From an uncultured Pelagibacteraceae bacterium (GTDB lineage Bacteria > Pseudomonadota > Alphaproteobacteria > Pelagibacterales > Pelagibacteraceae): DNA of 32,950 nucleotides. A program made the position numbers and the translations under genes. Under the pieces are notes generated by a model. The model ran no database searches. It was not told the origin of the DNA and was given only the letters and a program-made list of their open reading frames with translations. This document shows, piece after piece, positions 8,304 to 18,287 of this stretch. The first letter of the stretch is position 1; each line of letters starts with the position of its first letter. The stretch lies in NCBI GenBank assembly GCA_902624515.1, contig CACNYE010000008.1:1-32950 (forward strand), in the 5' to 3' direction.

Positions 8304-9410
8304 ATGAACAACTATTTTGTAATATTAGCAGCCGGGAAAAGTAAGAGATTTCATAAAAAAATACCAAAACAATTCTATAATTATAAGAATAAAGAAATTA
8401 TTGATCATTCAATACTAAAATCATTAAATTCAAAGCTTTTTAAAAAGATATTGATTGTTACAAGTAATTTAAATCATTTAAAAAAAAAGAAATATCCAAA
8501 ATCTATAAATATAATTAAAGGCGGTAAAGAAAGATCAGACTCTTCCTTAATAGCATTAAAATATCTCAAAAAATATAAACCGAGAAATGTATTTATCCAT
8601 GATGCAGCAAGACCAAATTTTTCAATAAAACTTCTAAAAAAAATATCAAAAAGTTTGAAGAAAAATAAAGCTGTTGTACCAGTTACCTTTTCTAAGGACT
8701 CAATTAAATATAAAATTAAAAAACAAATATTCAATCTTAATAAAGGTAGTTCACTATTGACCCAAACACCGCAAGCCTTTCGATTTAAAGAATTATATCA
8801 TCTAGCAATAAATGAAAAAAATAAAATAAGCGATGAAGCTACACTTTTTATTAATAATAATATTAAAATTAAATTCATACCTGGAGAAAATAAAAATAAC
8901 AAAATTACATACTTTAATGACGTTGAAACTTACAAAACGTACTTTGGTATAGGTTTTGATATTCATAAACTTGTTAAAAAAAAAAACCTTTATCTTGGTG
9001 GAGTAAAAATACCTTTTCATTCTGGCCTTAAAGGACATTCAGATGGAGATGTAATTTTACATTCAATAATTGATGCAATTTTAGGTGCTACAAGAAAGAA
9101 AGATATCGGCACTTATTTTCCAAATACAAAGAAATTTGAAAATATAAGATCTCCAAAAATGTTAAAACCAATTATAGACAATCTTAATAAATCTAATTTT
9201 TCAATAAATAACCTTGATATAAATTTAATTTGTGAACAACCTAAAGTTTCAAAATATCGAAAGAAAATAATCAATTCAATATCAAACCTGACAACCTTAA
9301 ATAAAAATCAAATTAATTTAAAAGGTAAAACTGTAGAAAAATTAGGTTTAATTGGAAAAGAAAAAGCAATTGCTTGTGAAGTAATAATTTCAATTACAAA
9401 ATATGATTAA
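8304..9410 (+). CDS. ispDF: Bifunctional 2-C-methyl-D-erythritol 4-phosphate cytidylyltransferase / 2-C-methyl-D-erythritol 2,4-cyclodiphosphate synthase
   Basis: IspD half (VILAAGKSKRFHKKIPKQFY, VFIHDAARPNF, TQTPQAF) fused to IspF half (GIGFDIHKLVKKKNLYLGGVKIPFHSGLKGHSDGDVILHSIIDAILGA). Confidence 0.97.
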   Translation: MNNYFVILAAGKSKRFHKKIPKQFYNYKNKEIIDHSILKSLNSKLFKKILIVTSNLNHLKKKKYPKSINIIKGGKERSDSSLIALKYLKKYKPRNVFIHDAARPNFSIKLLKKISKSLKKNKAVVPVTFSKDSIKYKIKKQIFNLNKGSSLLTQTPQAFRFKELYHLAINEKNKISDEATLFINNNIKIKFIPGENKNNKITYFNDVETYKTYFGIGFDIHKLVKKKNLYLGGVKIPFHSGLKGHSDGDVILHSIIDAILGATRKKDIGTYFPNTKKFENIRSPKMLKPIIDNLNKSNFSINNLDINLICEQPKVSKYRKKIINSISNLTTLNKNQINLKGKTVEKLGLIGKEKAIACEVIISITKYD

Positions 9411-9906
9411 AACTTTGAACACATTATTTGTCACAATGTTTGGTTTAGGAAAAATTCCAAAAATTCCTGGAACATTTGGATCATTAGCTACAATAATTAT
9501 ACTTTATATATCTTTTCATGTATTAGATTTGTCTTCGAATTCAATATTAATATGTTTAATCGTCATTTCTATTTTTTCTTTTTCAGCAATTGCTATTTAC
9601 ATAAAAGATAATGAAAACAAAGACCCAAAAGAGGTGATTATTGATGAATTTATTGGTCAATCTATACCCATTTATCTTTATGAAATTTCACATGGAACAG
9701 AAAAGACATCTGATGAGGCTATAATTTTTTATGGCATTTGTTTTGTATTATTTAGATTTTTTGACATATTAAAACCATTTCCTATTAGTTATTTTGATAA
9801 GAATTTTAAAAATAGTTTTGGTGTAATCATGGATGATATTTGCGCCGGTTTTTATGTTGTTTTATCTTTAATTTGTTTTATGGTTTTAAGTAGTTATTTA
9901 ATCTAA
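9403..9906 (+). CDS. pgpA: Phosphatidylglycerophosphatase A
   Basis: GLGKIPKIPGTFGSLATI, EVIIDEFIGQ, FRFFDILKPFPISYFDKNFKNSFGVIMDDICAG motifs of PgpA. Confidence 0.95.
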   Translation: MIKTLNTLFVTMFGLGKIPKIPGTFGSLATIIILYISFHVLDLSSNSILICLIVISIFSFSAIAIYIKDNENKDPKEVIIDEFIGQSIPIYLYEISHGTEKTSDEAIIFYGICFVLFRFFDILKPFPISYFDKNFKNSFGVIMDDICAGFYVVLSLICFMVLSSYLI

Positions 9907-10367
9907 TGAAATCTTTAATAAGAATACTGACCAAAAAAAAACTTAAGATTTCATTTGTTGAGTCCTGCACTGGAGGAATGCTAGCTAGCACTATTACTTC
10001 AATTAGTGGTGCATCAAAAGTTTTTAATTTAGGTCTTGTCACCTACTCTAACCAAGCAAAAATTAAATTTTTAAAAGTAAATAAGAATATAATTAGAAAA
10101 TATGGTGCTGTAAGTCATCAGTGTTGCTTGGATATGGTTAAAAATTTATCTAAAATATCTAAAGCTAATATTAATGTTTCAATAACTGGTATTGCAGGAC
10201 CAAAAGGTGGCACTAAAGAAAAACCTATTGGTCTAGTTTATATTGGAGTTAAAAAAGGTAATAAAATACAAGTTAATAAATGCTTATTTAAAGCCAAAAA
10301 CAGATCTTCAATACAAAAAGCTACGGTTAGAAAAGCGTTAAATTTAATTCTTAGAGCTGCCAAATAG
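9906..10367 (+). CDS. pncC: CinA C-terminal-domain protein / nicotinamide-nucleotide amidase (PncC-like)
   Basis: SFVESCTGGMLASTITSISGASKVFNLGLVTYSNQAK and ITGIAGPKGGTKEKPIGLVYIG motifs. Confidence 0.93.
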   Translation: MKSLIRILTKKKLKISFVESCTGGMLASTITSISGASKVFNLGLVTYSNQAKIKFLKVNKNIIRKYGAVSHQCCLDMVKNLSKISKANINVSITGIAGPKGGTKEKPIGLVYIGVKKGNKIQVNKCLFKAKNRSSIQKATVRKALNLILRAAK

Positions 10368-10802
10368 CTCTTCTGCTCTCTTCTGAAATGCATCAGCTAT
10401 TTTCTCTAATCCAAATTGAAATGAGACAACCATCAATGAATTCAAAAATTTATTTTTAATTTCAAAGTCAATATCAAAAGTAATCTCTGTAATTCCATTT
10501 TTTTTATCAGTAAATGTCCAATAATTAGACAAATGATTTAAAGGACCCTCAATATTTTTGACAAATATTGTATCTTTGTTTTTGTCAAACACCACATCAC
10601 TTTTATAAGTATCTTTAAATGGTCCTTTTCCAATAGTTAAGTCTGCTATTATTTTTGTTAAATCACCTTCATTTTTATTTTCATAAACTTTAGCATCAAA
10701 ACAAAAAGGGACAAATTCAGGATATTTTTCAATATCTAAAACTAAATTAATTAAATCTTTTTTTTTACATTCAATTAATCGCTTAACTGAAGCTTTAGGC
10801 AT
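10344..10802 (-). CDS. Coenzyme Q-binding protein COQ10-like (START/RatA-type SRPBCC family)
   Basis: 152 aa; DIEKYPEFVPFCFDAKVYE and GPFKDTYKSDVVFD...IEGPLNHLSNYWTF match the COQ10/RatA family; adjacent to lipA. Confidence 0.88.
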   Translation of the reverse strand: MPKASVKRLIECKKKDLINLVLDIEKYPEFVPFCFDAKVYENKNEGDLTKIIADLTIGKGPFKDTYKSDVVFDKNKDTIFVKNIEGPLNHLSNYWTFTDKKNGITEITFDIDFEIKNKFLNSLMVVSFQFGLEKIADAFQKRAEELFGSSKN

Positions 10803-11734
10803 TAATGACTATTAATTCTATTTTGTTTGAGTTTAGCAAAATCCTCATCAGCATGATAAGAAGATCTTGTTAAGGGCGATGATGAAACTAAAAGGAACCC
10901 TTTTGATTTTGCAATTAGCTCTAATTCTTTAAATTCATCAGGATGATAATATCTTTCAAGAGGATGATGTTTAACAGATGGTTGAAGATACTGACCAATT
11001 GTAATAAAATCTACATTTGCAGATCTTAAATCATCCATAACTTGTAATATTTCATCATGTTCCTCTCCAAGACCAACCATTATTCCTGATTTAGTAAATA
11101 CTTTAGTATTATCTTTTTTTGCATTTTTTAGAAGTTCTAGAGATGCAAAATACCGAGCCCCTGGTCTAACTTTTAAATAAAGTCTCGGCACAGTTTCAAT
11201 ATTATGATTAAATACATCTAAATCTGCTTCAAGTAATTTTTTAAAGGAATCTCCTTTTCTTAAAAAATCGGGGGTTAAAACTTCAATAGTAGTATTTGGA
11301 TTTTTTTTTCTAGTAGTTTCAACTACTTTTTTAAAATGATTTGATCCACCATCTTGTAAATCATCTCTATCAACAGAAGTGATAACTACATGTCTTAAGT
11401 TCAATTTTTTTACTGCATTAGCTATTTTAATATCTTCAAATGGATCTAATTTTTCAGGCTTACCAGTCTTAACATCACAAAATCCACAAGCTCTAGTGCA
11501 TGTGTCACCCATTATCATAAAAGTAGCATGTCTTTTACTCCAACACTCTGTGATATTTGGGCAATTGGCTTCTTGGCATACAGTAACAAGATTACTTTTG
11601 TTGACTACAGTTTTTGTAGTAAAAAATTCTTTACTATTAATTAATTTTGATCGAATCCAGTCTGGTTTTTTTTTAATTGGATTAATTGGATTTTTTACTT
11701 TTTCTGGATGTCGAGGTCTAATTTTCTGTATCAT
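10802..11734 (-). CDS. lipA: Lipoyl synthase
   Basis: Cys motifs [13 protein letters not shown] and radical-SAM CTRACGFC; C-terminal [15 protein letters not shown]. Confidence 0.98.
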   Translation of the reverse strand: MIQKIRPRHPEKVKNPINPIKKKPDWIRSKLINSKEFFTTKTVVNKSNLVTVCQEANCPNITECWSKRHATFMIMGDTCTRACGFCDVKTGKPEKLDPFEDIKIANAVKKLNLRHVVITSVDRDDLQDGGSNHFKKVVETTRKKNPNTTIEVLTPDFLRKGDSFKKLLEADLDVFNHNIETVPRLYLKVRPGARYFASLELLKNAKKDNTKVFTKSGIMVGLGEEHDEILQVMDDLRSANVDFITIGQYLQPSVKHHPLERYYHPDEFKELELIAKSKGFLLVSSSPLTRSSYHADEDFAKLKQNRINSH

Positions 11735-12026
11735 TATTTTTAATTATATAAATTGTTTCATTTTTTTTACCAAAGAGAAATTTCTCTCTAATTAAAATTT
11801 CCACATAATCAAGGTCGAGATTGTCACTTAATAATGAATTTTTAAAGTCCAAGTCATTAATTTGACTAATTTTTGTCAATTCTTGCTTTTTAAGGTCATA
11901 TAAAATTTGTTTTTTTTCAAAATAAGAAATAAGCCCTCTTTGACCTGATATAAGATTAAAGAAAAAGTATAATATTAGGAAAGTTGATACTAGTAAGAAA
12001 TAATTATTTTTTAATTTATTGAGCAT
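11718..12026 (-). CDS. ftsB: Septum formation initiator family protein (FtsB/DivIC-like)
   Basis: 102 aa, one N-terminal TM, short coiled-coil, C-terminal [23 protein letters not shown]; immediately downstream of eno as in many proteobacteria. Confidence 0.82.
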   Translation of the reverse strand: MLNKLKNNYFLLVSTFLILYFFFNLISGQRGLISYFEKKQILYDLKKQELTKISQINDLDFKNSLLSDNLDLDYVEILIREKFLFGKKNETIYIIKNNDTEN

Positions 12027-13282
12027 TAATGAATCTTATTCATTCTAGCTTTTTTTCCAAGTTCTTCTTCTATACGAATTAATTGATTATATTTAGCTAC
12101 TCTTTCGGATCTAGCTAAAGATCCTGTTTTAATTTGATTTGAGTTAGTGCCAACAGCTAAGTCTGCGATAAATGTATCTTCACTATCTCCTGATCTGTGA
12201 GAAATTATAGTTTTAAAGCCTATTATTTGGGCAAATTTAATCACCTCGATTGTCTCAGAGACTGTTCCAATTTGATTCAGTTTAATCAAAATTGCATTTG
12301 AAGAAATATTTAGAAATCCTTTTTTAAGTCTTTCTAAATTTGTAACATAAAGATCATCACCAACAATTTGAACTTTTTTTAAAGATTTCATAAATTTATT
12401 CCATGACAACCAATCATTTTCAGCAAATGGATCTTCAATAGATTTAATCTTATATTTATCAATCATTTTTTTGTATTCTAGAATTGATTTATCTACTGAA
12501 ATATATTTATTAGAGTGAATAGAATATTTATTTTTTTTATAAAGTTCATTTGCAGCAACATCCAAGCAAATAGAAATATCTTTACCATTTACAAAACCTG
12601 ATTTATTAATAGCCTTTACAATCAAATCTAAAGCCTGGTTATTATTGTTAATCATAGGAGCAAAACCACCTTCATCTCCAACTGATGTTGATAATTTTTT
12701 TTGCTTAATTAATTTGCTTAAATTCTTAATCACAATAAAATTCATTCTCATAGCTTCAGAAAAACTACGAGCTTTATCTGGTCTAATCATGAATTCCTGT
12801 ATTCGTAAACCGTTATTTGCATGAGCACCTCCATTAATGATATTCATTAAAGGATATGGTAATTTGAAATTATTTTTTACAAAAAAATTTTTATAAAGAG
12901 GTATTCTTTTTTCAATTGCAGAAAGTTTTTTAACTGCCATAGATACTGCTAAAATCGCATTGGCTCCTAGTTTAGATTTTTGTTTAGTTCCATCTAAATT
13001 AATCATCAATGCATCAATACGCTCTTGGTTATGTACATTTTGACCTTTTAATTTTTTAGATATCTTTTTATTAACTAAATTAACTGCTGTTAAAACACTT
13101 TTACCTAAATATCTTTTGTTATTTTTATCTCTTTTTTCAAATGCTTCATAAGTTCCTGTGGAGGCACCTGAAGGACAAATTGCTGAAGCATGATTTTTTT
13201 GGGTAAAAACTTCAGCTTCTACTGTAGGATTTCCTCTACTATCAAAAATTTGACGAGCTTTAACTTTTAAAATTTTACTCAC
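12026..13282 (-). CDS. eno: Enolase (phosphopyruvate hydratase)
   Basis: RQIFDSRGNPTVEAEV, SGASTGTYEA, SVGDEGGFAP, SIEDPFAENDW, KLNQIGTVSET, SHRSGDSEDTFIADLAV. Confidence 0.98.
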   Translation of the reverse strand: MSKILKVKARQIFDSRGNPTVEAEVFTQKNHASAICPSGASTGTYEAFEKRDKNNKRYLGKSVLTAVNLVNKKISKKLKGQNVHNQERIDALMINLDGTKQKSKLGANAILAVSMAVKKLSAIEKRIPLYKNFFVKNNFKLPYPLMNIINGGAHANNGLRIQEFMIRPDKARSFSEAMRMNFIVIKNLSKLIKQKKLSTSVGDEGGFAPMINNNNQALDLIVKAINKSGFVNGKDISICLDVAANELYKKNKYSIHSNKYISVDKSILEYKKMIDKYKIKSIEDPFAENDWLSWNKFMKSLKKVQIVGDDLYVTNLERLKKGFLNISSNAILIKLNQIGTVSETIEVIKFAQIIGFKTIISHRSGDSEDTFIADLAVGTNSNQIKTGSLARSERVAKYNQLIRIEEELGKKARMNKIH

Positions 13283-14106
13283 TAATTCTTTATTAAGTTA
13301 TCTATATCTGAAAGTTGTTTTAATAAATTTTCTAACTTATCTAACGGTAACATATTAGGTCCATCAGATGGAGCATTGTCAGGATCTTGATGAGTTTCTA
13401 TAAATACACCCGCAACCCCAACTGCAACAGCAGCTCTTGACAAATATTCTACAAATTCTCTTTGACCACCACTTTTTTCACCAAGACCTCCTGGTTGTTG
13501 TACAGAATGGGTTGCATCAAATATAACTGGGTAGCCATTCTTAGCCATAATAGGTAAAGATCTCATATCTGAGACTAAAGTGTTATAACCAAAGCTTGCA
13601 CCTCTTTCTGTGACTAAAATATTTTTATTTCCACTATCTGAAATTTTTTTAGTAACATTTACCATATCCCATGGAGCTAAAAATTGACCCTTTTTAACAT
13701 TTATAATCTTGTTTGTTTTTGCTGCAGCAATTAATAAATCTGTTTGTCTGCAAAGAAACGCCGGTATTTGTAAAACGTCTACATGTTTAGAAACTATTTC
13801 ACATTGTTCAGCATTATGAATATCAGTTAAAATTGGTACATTTAATTCTTTTTTAATTTTATCAAACACAGGTAATGATGCTTCTAGACCTGCTCCTCTT
13901 TTACCTTTTAAGCTTGTTCTATTAGCCTTATCAAATGAAGTTTTGTAGATAAATCCAAGATCAAATTTTGCAGTAATTTCCTTAATTTTTCCTGCCATAT
14001 CCATTGCATGCTGTTCTGTTTCAAGTTGACAAGGACCTGCAATAATACAAATCTTATTTTTATTTGAAATTTCAATATTTTGACAATTTACTTTAATCGC
14101 ACTCAT
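13282..14106 (-). CDS. kdsA: 3-deoxy-8-phosphooctulonate synthase
   Basis: [66 protein letters not shown]. Confidence 0.98.
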   Translation of the reverse strand: MSAIKVNCQNIEISNKNKICIIAGPCQLETEQHAMDMAGKIKEITAKFDLGFIYKTSFDKANRTSLKGKRGAGLEASLPVFDKIKKELNVPILTDIHNAEQCEIVSKHVDVLQIPAFLCRQTDLLIAAAKTNKIINVKKGQFLAPWDMVNVTKKISDSGNKNILVTERGASFGYNTLVSDMRSLPIMAKNGYPVIFDATHSVQQPGGLGEKSGGQREFVEYLSRAAVAVGVAGVFIETHQDPDNAPSDGPNMLPLDKLENLLKQLSDIDNLIKN

Positions 14107-15719
14107 CTATGATTTTTTGCTGCTTTGATAAAGGAAGAGAATAAAGGATGTGGTGACAAAGGTCTAGATTTAAATTCAGGATGAAATTGCACTCCAATAA
14201 ACCAAGGATGATTTTTTAGTTCAATTATCTCAGGAAGTTTATTATCTGGGGATAAACCTGAAAATATTAGTCCCTTCTTCTCAAATTTATCTTTATATGC
14301 AATATTGACTTCATATCTGTGGCGATGCCTTTCTTTAATTAGTCTATTTTTATAAATATCTTTAATTTTAGATTTATCTTTTAATATTGCATCATAAGAA
14401 CCTAATCTCATGGTCCCACCTAAATCTTTATCTGTCCCTTTAATTTTTTTTCCACTCCGCTCCCATTCATTCATTAATCCAATGATGTGAACTCCAGTTT
14501 TATCAAATTCTGAAGAGGTTGCTTTTTTAATCTTTAGCTGATTTCTTGCAAATTCAATAATTGCCATTTGCATTCCATAGCAAATTCCAAGAAAAGGAAT
14601 TTTATTAATTCTTGAATATTTGATAGCTTCAATTTTTCCTCCTGTTCCTCTTTTACCAAAACCACCTGGTATTAAAATGCCTGAAACATTTTTAAGTTTA
14701 CTTTTTATTTCTGAAACTTTTAATTTTTCGGAGTCAATTCTTACTAAATTAACTTTTATATTATTTGCAATTCCACCATGAGTAAGGGCTTCGTCTAAAG
14801 ATTTATAAGCATCTTTTAACTCAACATATTTACCAATTATTGCAATATTAATATGTTTCTTTGTATTGAGAGTTATTTTTGTAATCTTCTTCCAAGGAGT
14901 CAAATTATTAGATTTTTTAGATTTAAGTTTAAAATAATTTAAAACTTGAACATCTAATTTTTCTTTTGCAAAACTGATTGGTGCTTCGTAAATAGTTTTT
15001 ACATCAACCGTTTCAATTACATTTTTTATATTGACATTACAAAATAAAGATATTTTTTTTCTATGCTCTAGTGGTATAGGTCTTTCTGATCTGCATATGA
15101 TTATATCAGGCTGAACACCTATACTTCTTAATTCTTTAACTGAATGTTGTGTTGGTTTGGTTTTAATTTCATCTGAAGCTTTTAGATAAGGCACTAAAGT
15201 TAAATGGATAAATAAAGCATTTTTTTTTCCAATATCATTTGAAAACTGTCTTATTGCTTCTATAAATGGTAGACTTTCTATATCACCAACAATGCCACCT
15301 ATTTCACAAATTACAAAATCTTCTTTTGAAGTATCGTGTTTAATAAATTCTTTTATTCTATCGGTAATATGAGGAATAACTTGAACTGTTTTTCCAAGAT
15401 ATTCACCTTTTCTCTCTTTTTTTAATACATCACTATAAATTTTTCCAGTTGTAATGTTATCTGTTTTCTTTGCTGTCACTCCTGAAAATCTTTCATAGTG
15501 ACCTAGATCTAAATCAGTTTCAGCACCATCATCTGTTACAAAAACTTCTCCATGTTGAAATGGACTCATCGTTCCTGGATCCACATTTAAATATGGATCT
15601 AATTTTCTTAAACGAACTTTGTAACCTCTTGATTGTAATAAATATGCAAGGGATGCTGATGAGAGACCTTTACCAAGGGAAGAGACCACGCCGCCGGTGA
15701 CAAAGATATATCGCGCCAT
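14103..15719 (-). CDS. pyrG: CTP synthase
   Basis: [66 protein letters not shown]; glutaminase triad region GICYGMQ and QFHPEFKS. Confidence 0.98.
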   Translation of the reverse strand: MARYIFVTGGVVSSLGKGLSSASLAYLLQSRGYKVRLRKLDPYLNVDPGTMSPFQHGEVFVTDDGAETDLDLGHYERFSGVTAKKTDNITTGKIYSDVLKKERKGEYLGKTVQVIPHITDRIKEFIKHDTSKEDFVICEIGGIVGDIESLPFIEAIRQFSNDIGKKNALFIHLTLVPYLKASDEIKTKPTQHSVKELRSIGVQPDIIICRSERPIPLEHRKKISLFCNVNIKNVIETVDVKTIYEAPISFAKEKLDVQVLNYFKLKSKKSNNLTPWKKITKITLNTKKHINIAIIGKYVELKDAYKSLDEALTHGGIANNIKVNLVRIDSEKLKVSEIKSKLKNVSGILIPGGFGKRGTGGKIEAIKYSRINKIPFLGICYGMQMAIIEFARNQLKIKKATSSEFDKTGVHIIGLMNEWERSGKKIKGTDKDLGGTMRLGSYDAILKDKSKIKDIYKNRLIKERHRHRYEVNIAYKDKFEKKGLIFSGLSPDNKLPEIIELKNHPWFIGVQFHPEFKSRPLSPHPLFSSFIKAAKNHR

Positions 15720-15765
15720 GGAATTATCTTATAGACCTTAAAAATGAAAATGAAAAGGATTTTAA

Positions 15766-16065
15766 TTAATTATTTTCAGGGATTGCTGGCGTATCCTGAG
15801 TTTTTTCATCAACTTTATCTAAAACAGATCCTGATGGAGTAAGCTCGCCCCTTGACACTATAGTTAATGCTAAACTGCAGATTATAAATAAAGTAGCAAC
15901 AATTGCAGTTGCTTTAGTCATAAAATTTCCAGCAGTTCTTGAAAACATAAAACTCTCTTGTGAAACTCCTATCCCAAGCGCTCCACCTTCAGATTTTTGC
16001 ATTAATACTAATATCACTAAAATAAAAGCAAATACGATATTTAGAACAAGTAATATGTTTTCCAT
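15766..16065 (-). CDS. secG: Preprotein translocase subunit SecG
   Basis: 99 aa; VLVLMQKSEGGALGIGVSQESFMFSRTAGNFMTKATAI; located between tpiA and pyrG. Confidence 0.95.
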   Translation of the reverse strand: MENILLVLNIVFAFILVILVLMQKSEGGALGIGVSQESFMFSRTAGNFMTKATAIVATLFIICSLALTIVSRGELTPSGSVLDKVDEKTQDTPAIPENN

Positions 16066-16071
16066 GCGAGG

Positions 16072-16812
16072 TTAATTATATGTTTTTTTAATTATATCAA
16101 TAAATTTCTTTGAATTTTGTGAAGCACCACCAATTAAAAAACCATCAAGATCTTTAATTGTTTTTAAATCATTAATATTTTTAGGATTTACTGATCCACC
16201 ATACAATATTTTTGGTTTATTTTTTCCAAACTTATTTTTAATAAATTTTATTGTTTCCTTTAAGTCTTTTAATTTTGGAACTCTACCAGTTCCAATTGAC
16301 CAAACTGGTTCATAGGCTACAAAACAATTTTTTTTCTTTGATATTTTATACAAACCTCTTTTAATTTGTTTTAGTAAAACTGATTTAGTTTTTCCATTTT
16401 TTTTTTCTTTAAAAGTTTCACCAATACAAAAAATTACTTTTAAATTTGCTCTTAAGGCACTTTTGATTTTTTGATTAATTAACTTATTTGTCTCTCCTTT
16501 TTCTCTATTTTCTGAATGTCCAATTATCACATAATTAGCACCTATATTTTTCAGCATCCTAGAATTAATAAACCCAGTATGGGGACCATAATCATCATTT
16601 TCATGACAATTTTGCGCACCTATATCAATCAAACAATTTTGAAATTTTTTAAAAAAAGAACTTATTAAAGTAAAAGGTGGGCAATAAATTATTCTACCTT
16701 TATTAATTTCCTTGGATTTTGAAAATTTTATTACTTTATTCAATGTATTTAATGAATTTGTGTTTCCATACATTTTCCAATTTGCAATAAAATACATATA
16801 TTTATTTGTCAT
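16072..16812 (-). CDS. tpiA: Triosephosphate isomerase
   Basis: FIANWKMYGN, IIGHSENRE, VAYEPVWSIGTGRVP, ILYGGSVNPKN, DGFLIGGAS. Confidence 0.97.
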   Translation of the reverse strand: MTNKYMYFIANWKMYGNTNSLNTLNKVIKFSKSKEINKGRIIYCPPFTLISSFFKKFQNCLIDIGAQNCHENDDYGPHTGFINSRMLKNIGANYVIIGHSENREKGETNKLINQKIKSALRANLKVIFCIGETFKEKKNGKTKSVLLKQIKRGLYKISKKKNCFVAYEPVWSIGTGRVPKLKDLKETIKFIKNKFGKNKPKILYGGSVNPKNINDLKTIKDLDGFLIGGASQNSKKFIDIIKKTYN

Positions 16813-16825
16813 CAGGTATTTTTTA

Positions 16826-16850
16826 ATCTATAGGTTTGCTTTTTATAGAT
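16826..16850. promoter_or_regulatory. Interrupted palindrome ATCTATA-N11-TATAGAT in the tpiA/ppiD divergent spacer (possible paired -10 elements or operator)
   Basis: atctata (16826-16832) and tatagat (16844-16850) are exact reverse complements inside the 56-bp intergenic region; each presents TATAGA toward one of the divergent genes. Confidence 0.4.
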
Positions 16851-16868
16851 CAATAAATTTATAAAGTA

Positions 16869-18287
16869 ATGTTAGGTAGTTTTAGAAATTTTGCAAAAAG
16901 TAAATTTGCTGGCATATTTGTTTTTTTAATGATTATCCCATTTGTTTTTTGGGGGATGGGTAGTATTTTTAGCAGCGGAAATACAAATAATCTTGCTAAA
17001 ATAAATGATACAAATATATCTACACAAGAATTTATGGATTTCGTAAACAATTCAAACATACCTCAACAAACAATTAGAGAAAATATAGATGATAATATTA
17101 TCGAGGAATTATTATCTACACTCATTTCTACAACTTTGATTAATTTAGAGATAAATGATTTAGATATTATAATTTCTGAAAATACCTTGTTAAATCAAAT
17201 AAAGAAAAATAAAAACTTTTTAGATGAAAATAAAAAGTTTCAAAGAACTAAATATGAAAAATTTTTACTGGAAAATAATCAATCAGCAGCGATTTTTGAA
17301 AAAAGATTAAAAGATAGAGAATTACAAAAAAATTTATTTGATTATTTTGGAGCAGGTATAATAGCGCCTGAATTTTTAGTTAAAAAACTTTTTATAGAGG
17401 AAAATAGTAAACTAGATTTAGAATTTATTAACCTTAAAAAGTTTTATAAAAAAAAAGAAGATATCGTCAACCAGGAATTAATTGATTTTCTTAAAGAAAA
17501 TAAAGATCAACTAAAAGTCGAATATATTGATTTTAAATACGCAATATTAAATCCTAAAAATCTGATTGGAACAGATGAGTTTAATCAATCTTTTTTTGAT
17601 AAAATAGATGACATAGAGATTGATATTTCAAACGAAATAAATTTTGAAACAATAGTTTCAAAATTAAATATTGAGTCTGTTACTTCAACTAATTTTAAAC
17701 TTTCGTCTACAAGTAATGAGATAGAAAAAAAGATATTTGAATTACGAAATAATAAATTTGATATTTTTGAAAGCGAAAATGATTATATTCTTTATAAAAT
17801 AAATAAAAATGAAGAAAGAGAACCTGATATAAACGATTTACAAACTAGAGATGAGATTTTAGAATTTGTATATCAAAAAAACAAATTCGATTATAACGCT
17901 AAATTAATAGAAAACATTCAAAACAATAATTTTAAAGATAGTGATTTTGAAAAATTAGGTCAAAATAGTATTGAAAATATAACTTTAAATTCAATAAGAG
18001 ATAATAAGAAATTTGATATTAATGCTGTTAAACTTTTATATTCCCTCCCAATTAATTCATTTACGTTAATAAATGACGAAAAAGAAAACATATATTTAGC
18101 CAAAGTCAAAAATTTAAAAAGTGAAAAAATAGATAAGAATGATGAAAAATTTAAAGATTATTTAAATAAAGAAAATTTTAACAATAAAAACTCTATTCTA
18201 AAATCATATGATTTGTTATTAAACAAAAAGTATGATGTAGTACTTAATCAAAAAACAATAGATAGAGTTAAAAATTTCTTTAAATGA
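16869..18287 (+). CDS. PpiD/SurA-N-like periplasmic folding factor, membrane-anchored
   Basis: 472 aa; N-terminal MLGSFRNFAKSKFAGIFVFLMIIPFVFWGMGSIF anchor followed by a SurA-N-like region, as in PpiD; immediately upstream of trpE. The parvulin motif is not evident. Confidence 0.75.
   Translation: MLGSFRNFAKSKFAGIFVFLMIIPFVFWGMGSIFSSGNTNNLAKINDTNISTQEFMDFVNNSNIPQQTIRENIDDNIIEELLSTLISTTLINLEINDLDIIISENTLLNQIKKNKNFLDENKKFQRTKYEKFLLENNQSAAIFEKRLKDRELQKNLFDYFGAGIIAPEFLVKKLFIEENSKLDLEFINLKKFYKKKEDIVNQELIDFLKENKDQLKVEYIDFKYAILNPKNLIGTDEFNQSFFDKIDDIEIDISNEINFETIVSKLNIESVTSTNFKLSSTSNEIEKKIFELRNNKFDIFESENDYILYKINKNEEREPDINDLQTRDEILEFVYQKNKFDYNAKLIENIQNNNFKDSDFEKLGQNSIENITLNSIRDNKKFDINAVKLLYSLPINSFTLINDEKENIYLAKVKNLKSEKIDKNDEKFKDYLNKENFNNKNSILKSYDLLLNKKYDVVLNQKTIDRVKNFFK

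Noticed and set aside
8474-9038. Two minus-strand ORFs (86 and 78 aa) under ispDF
   Set aside because: Phe/Ile-rich complement of Lys/Asn-rich coding sequence; shadow ORFs.
10344-10802. RatA-type toxin annotation as a toxin-antitoxin system
   Set aside because: The family is shared with COQ10 ubiquinone-binding proteins; adjacency to lipA and lack of an antitoxin partner favour the COQ10-like role.
11379-11795. Plus-strand ORF (138 aa) antisense to lipA and ftsB
   Set aside because: Spans two confident opposing genes; composition explained by the antisense of lipA.
15470-15700. Plus-strand ORF (76 aa) antisense to the pyrG N-terminus
   Set aside because: Inside the highly conserved pyrG N-terminal region; no evidence of its own expression signals.
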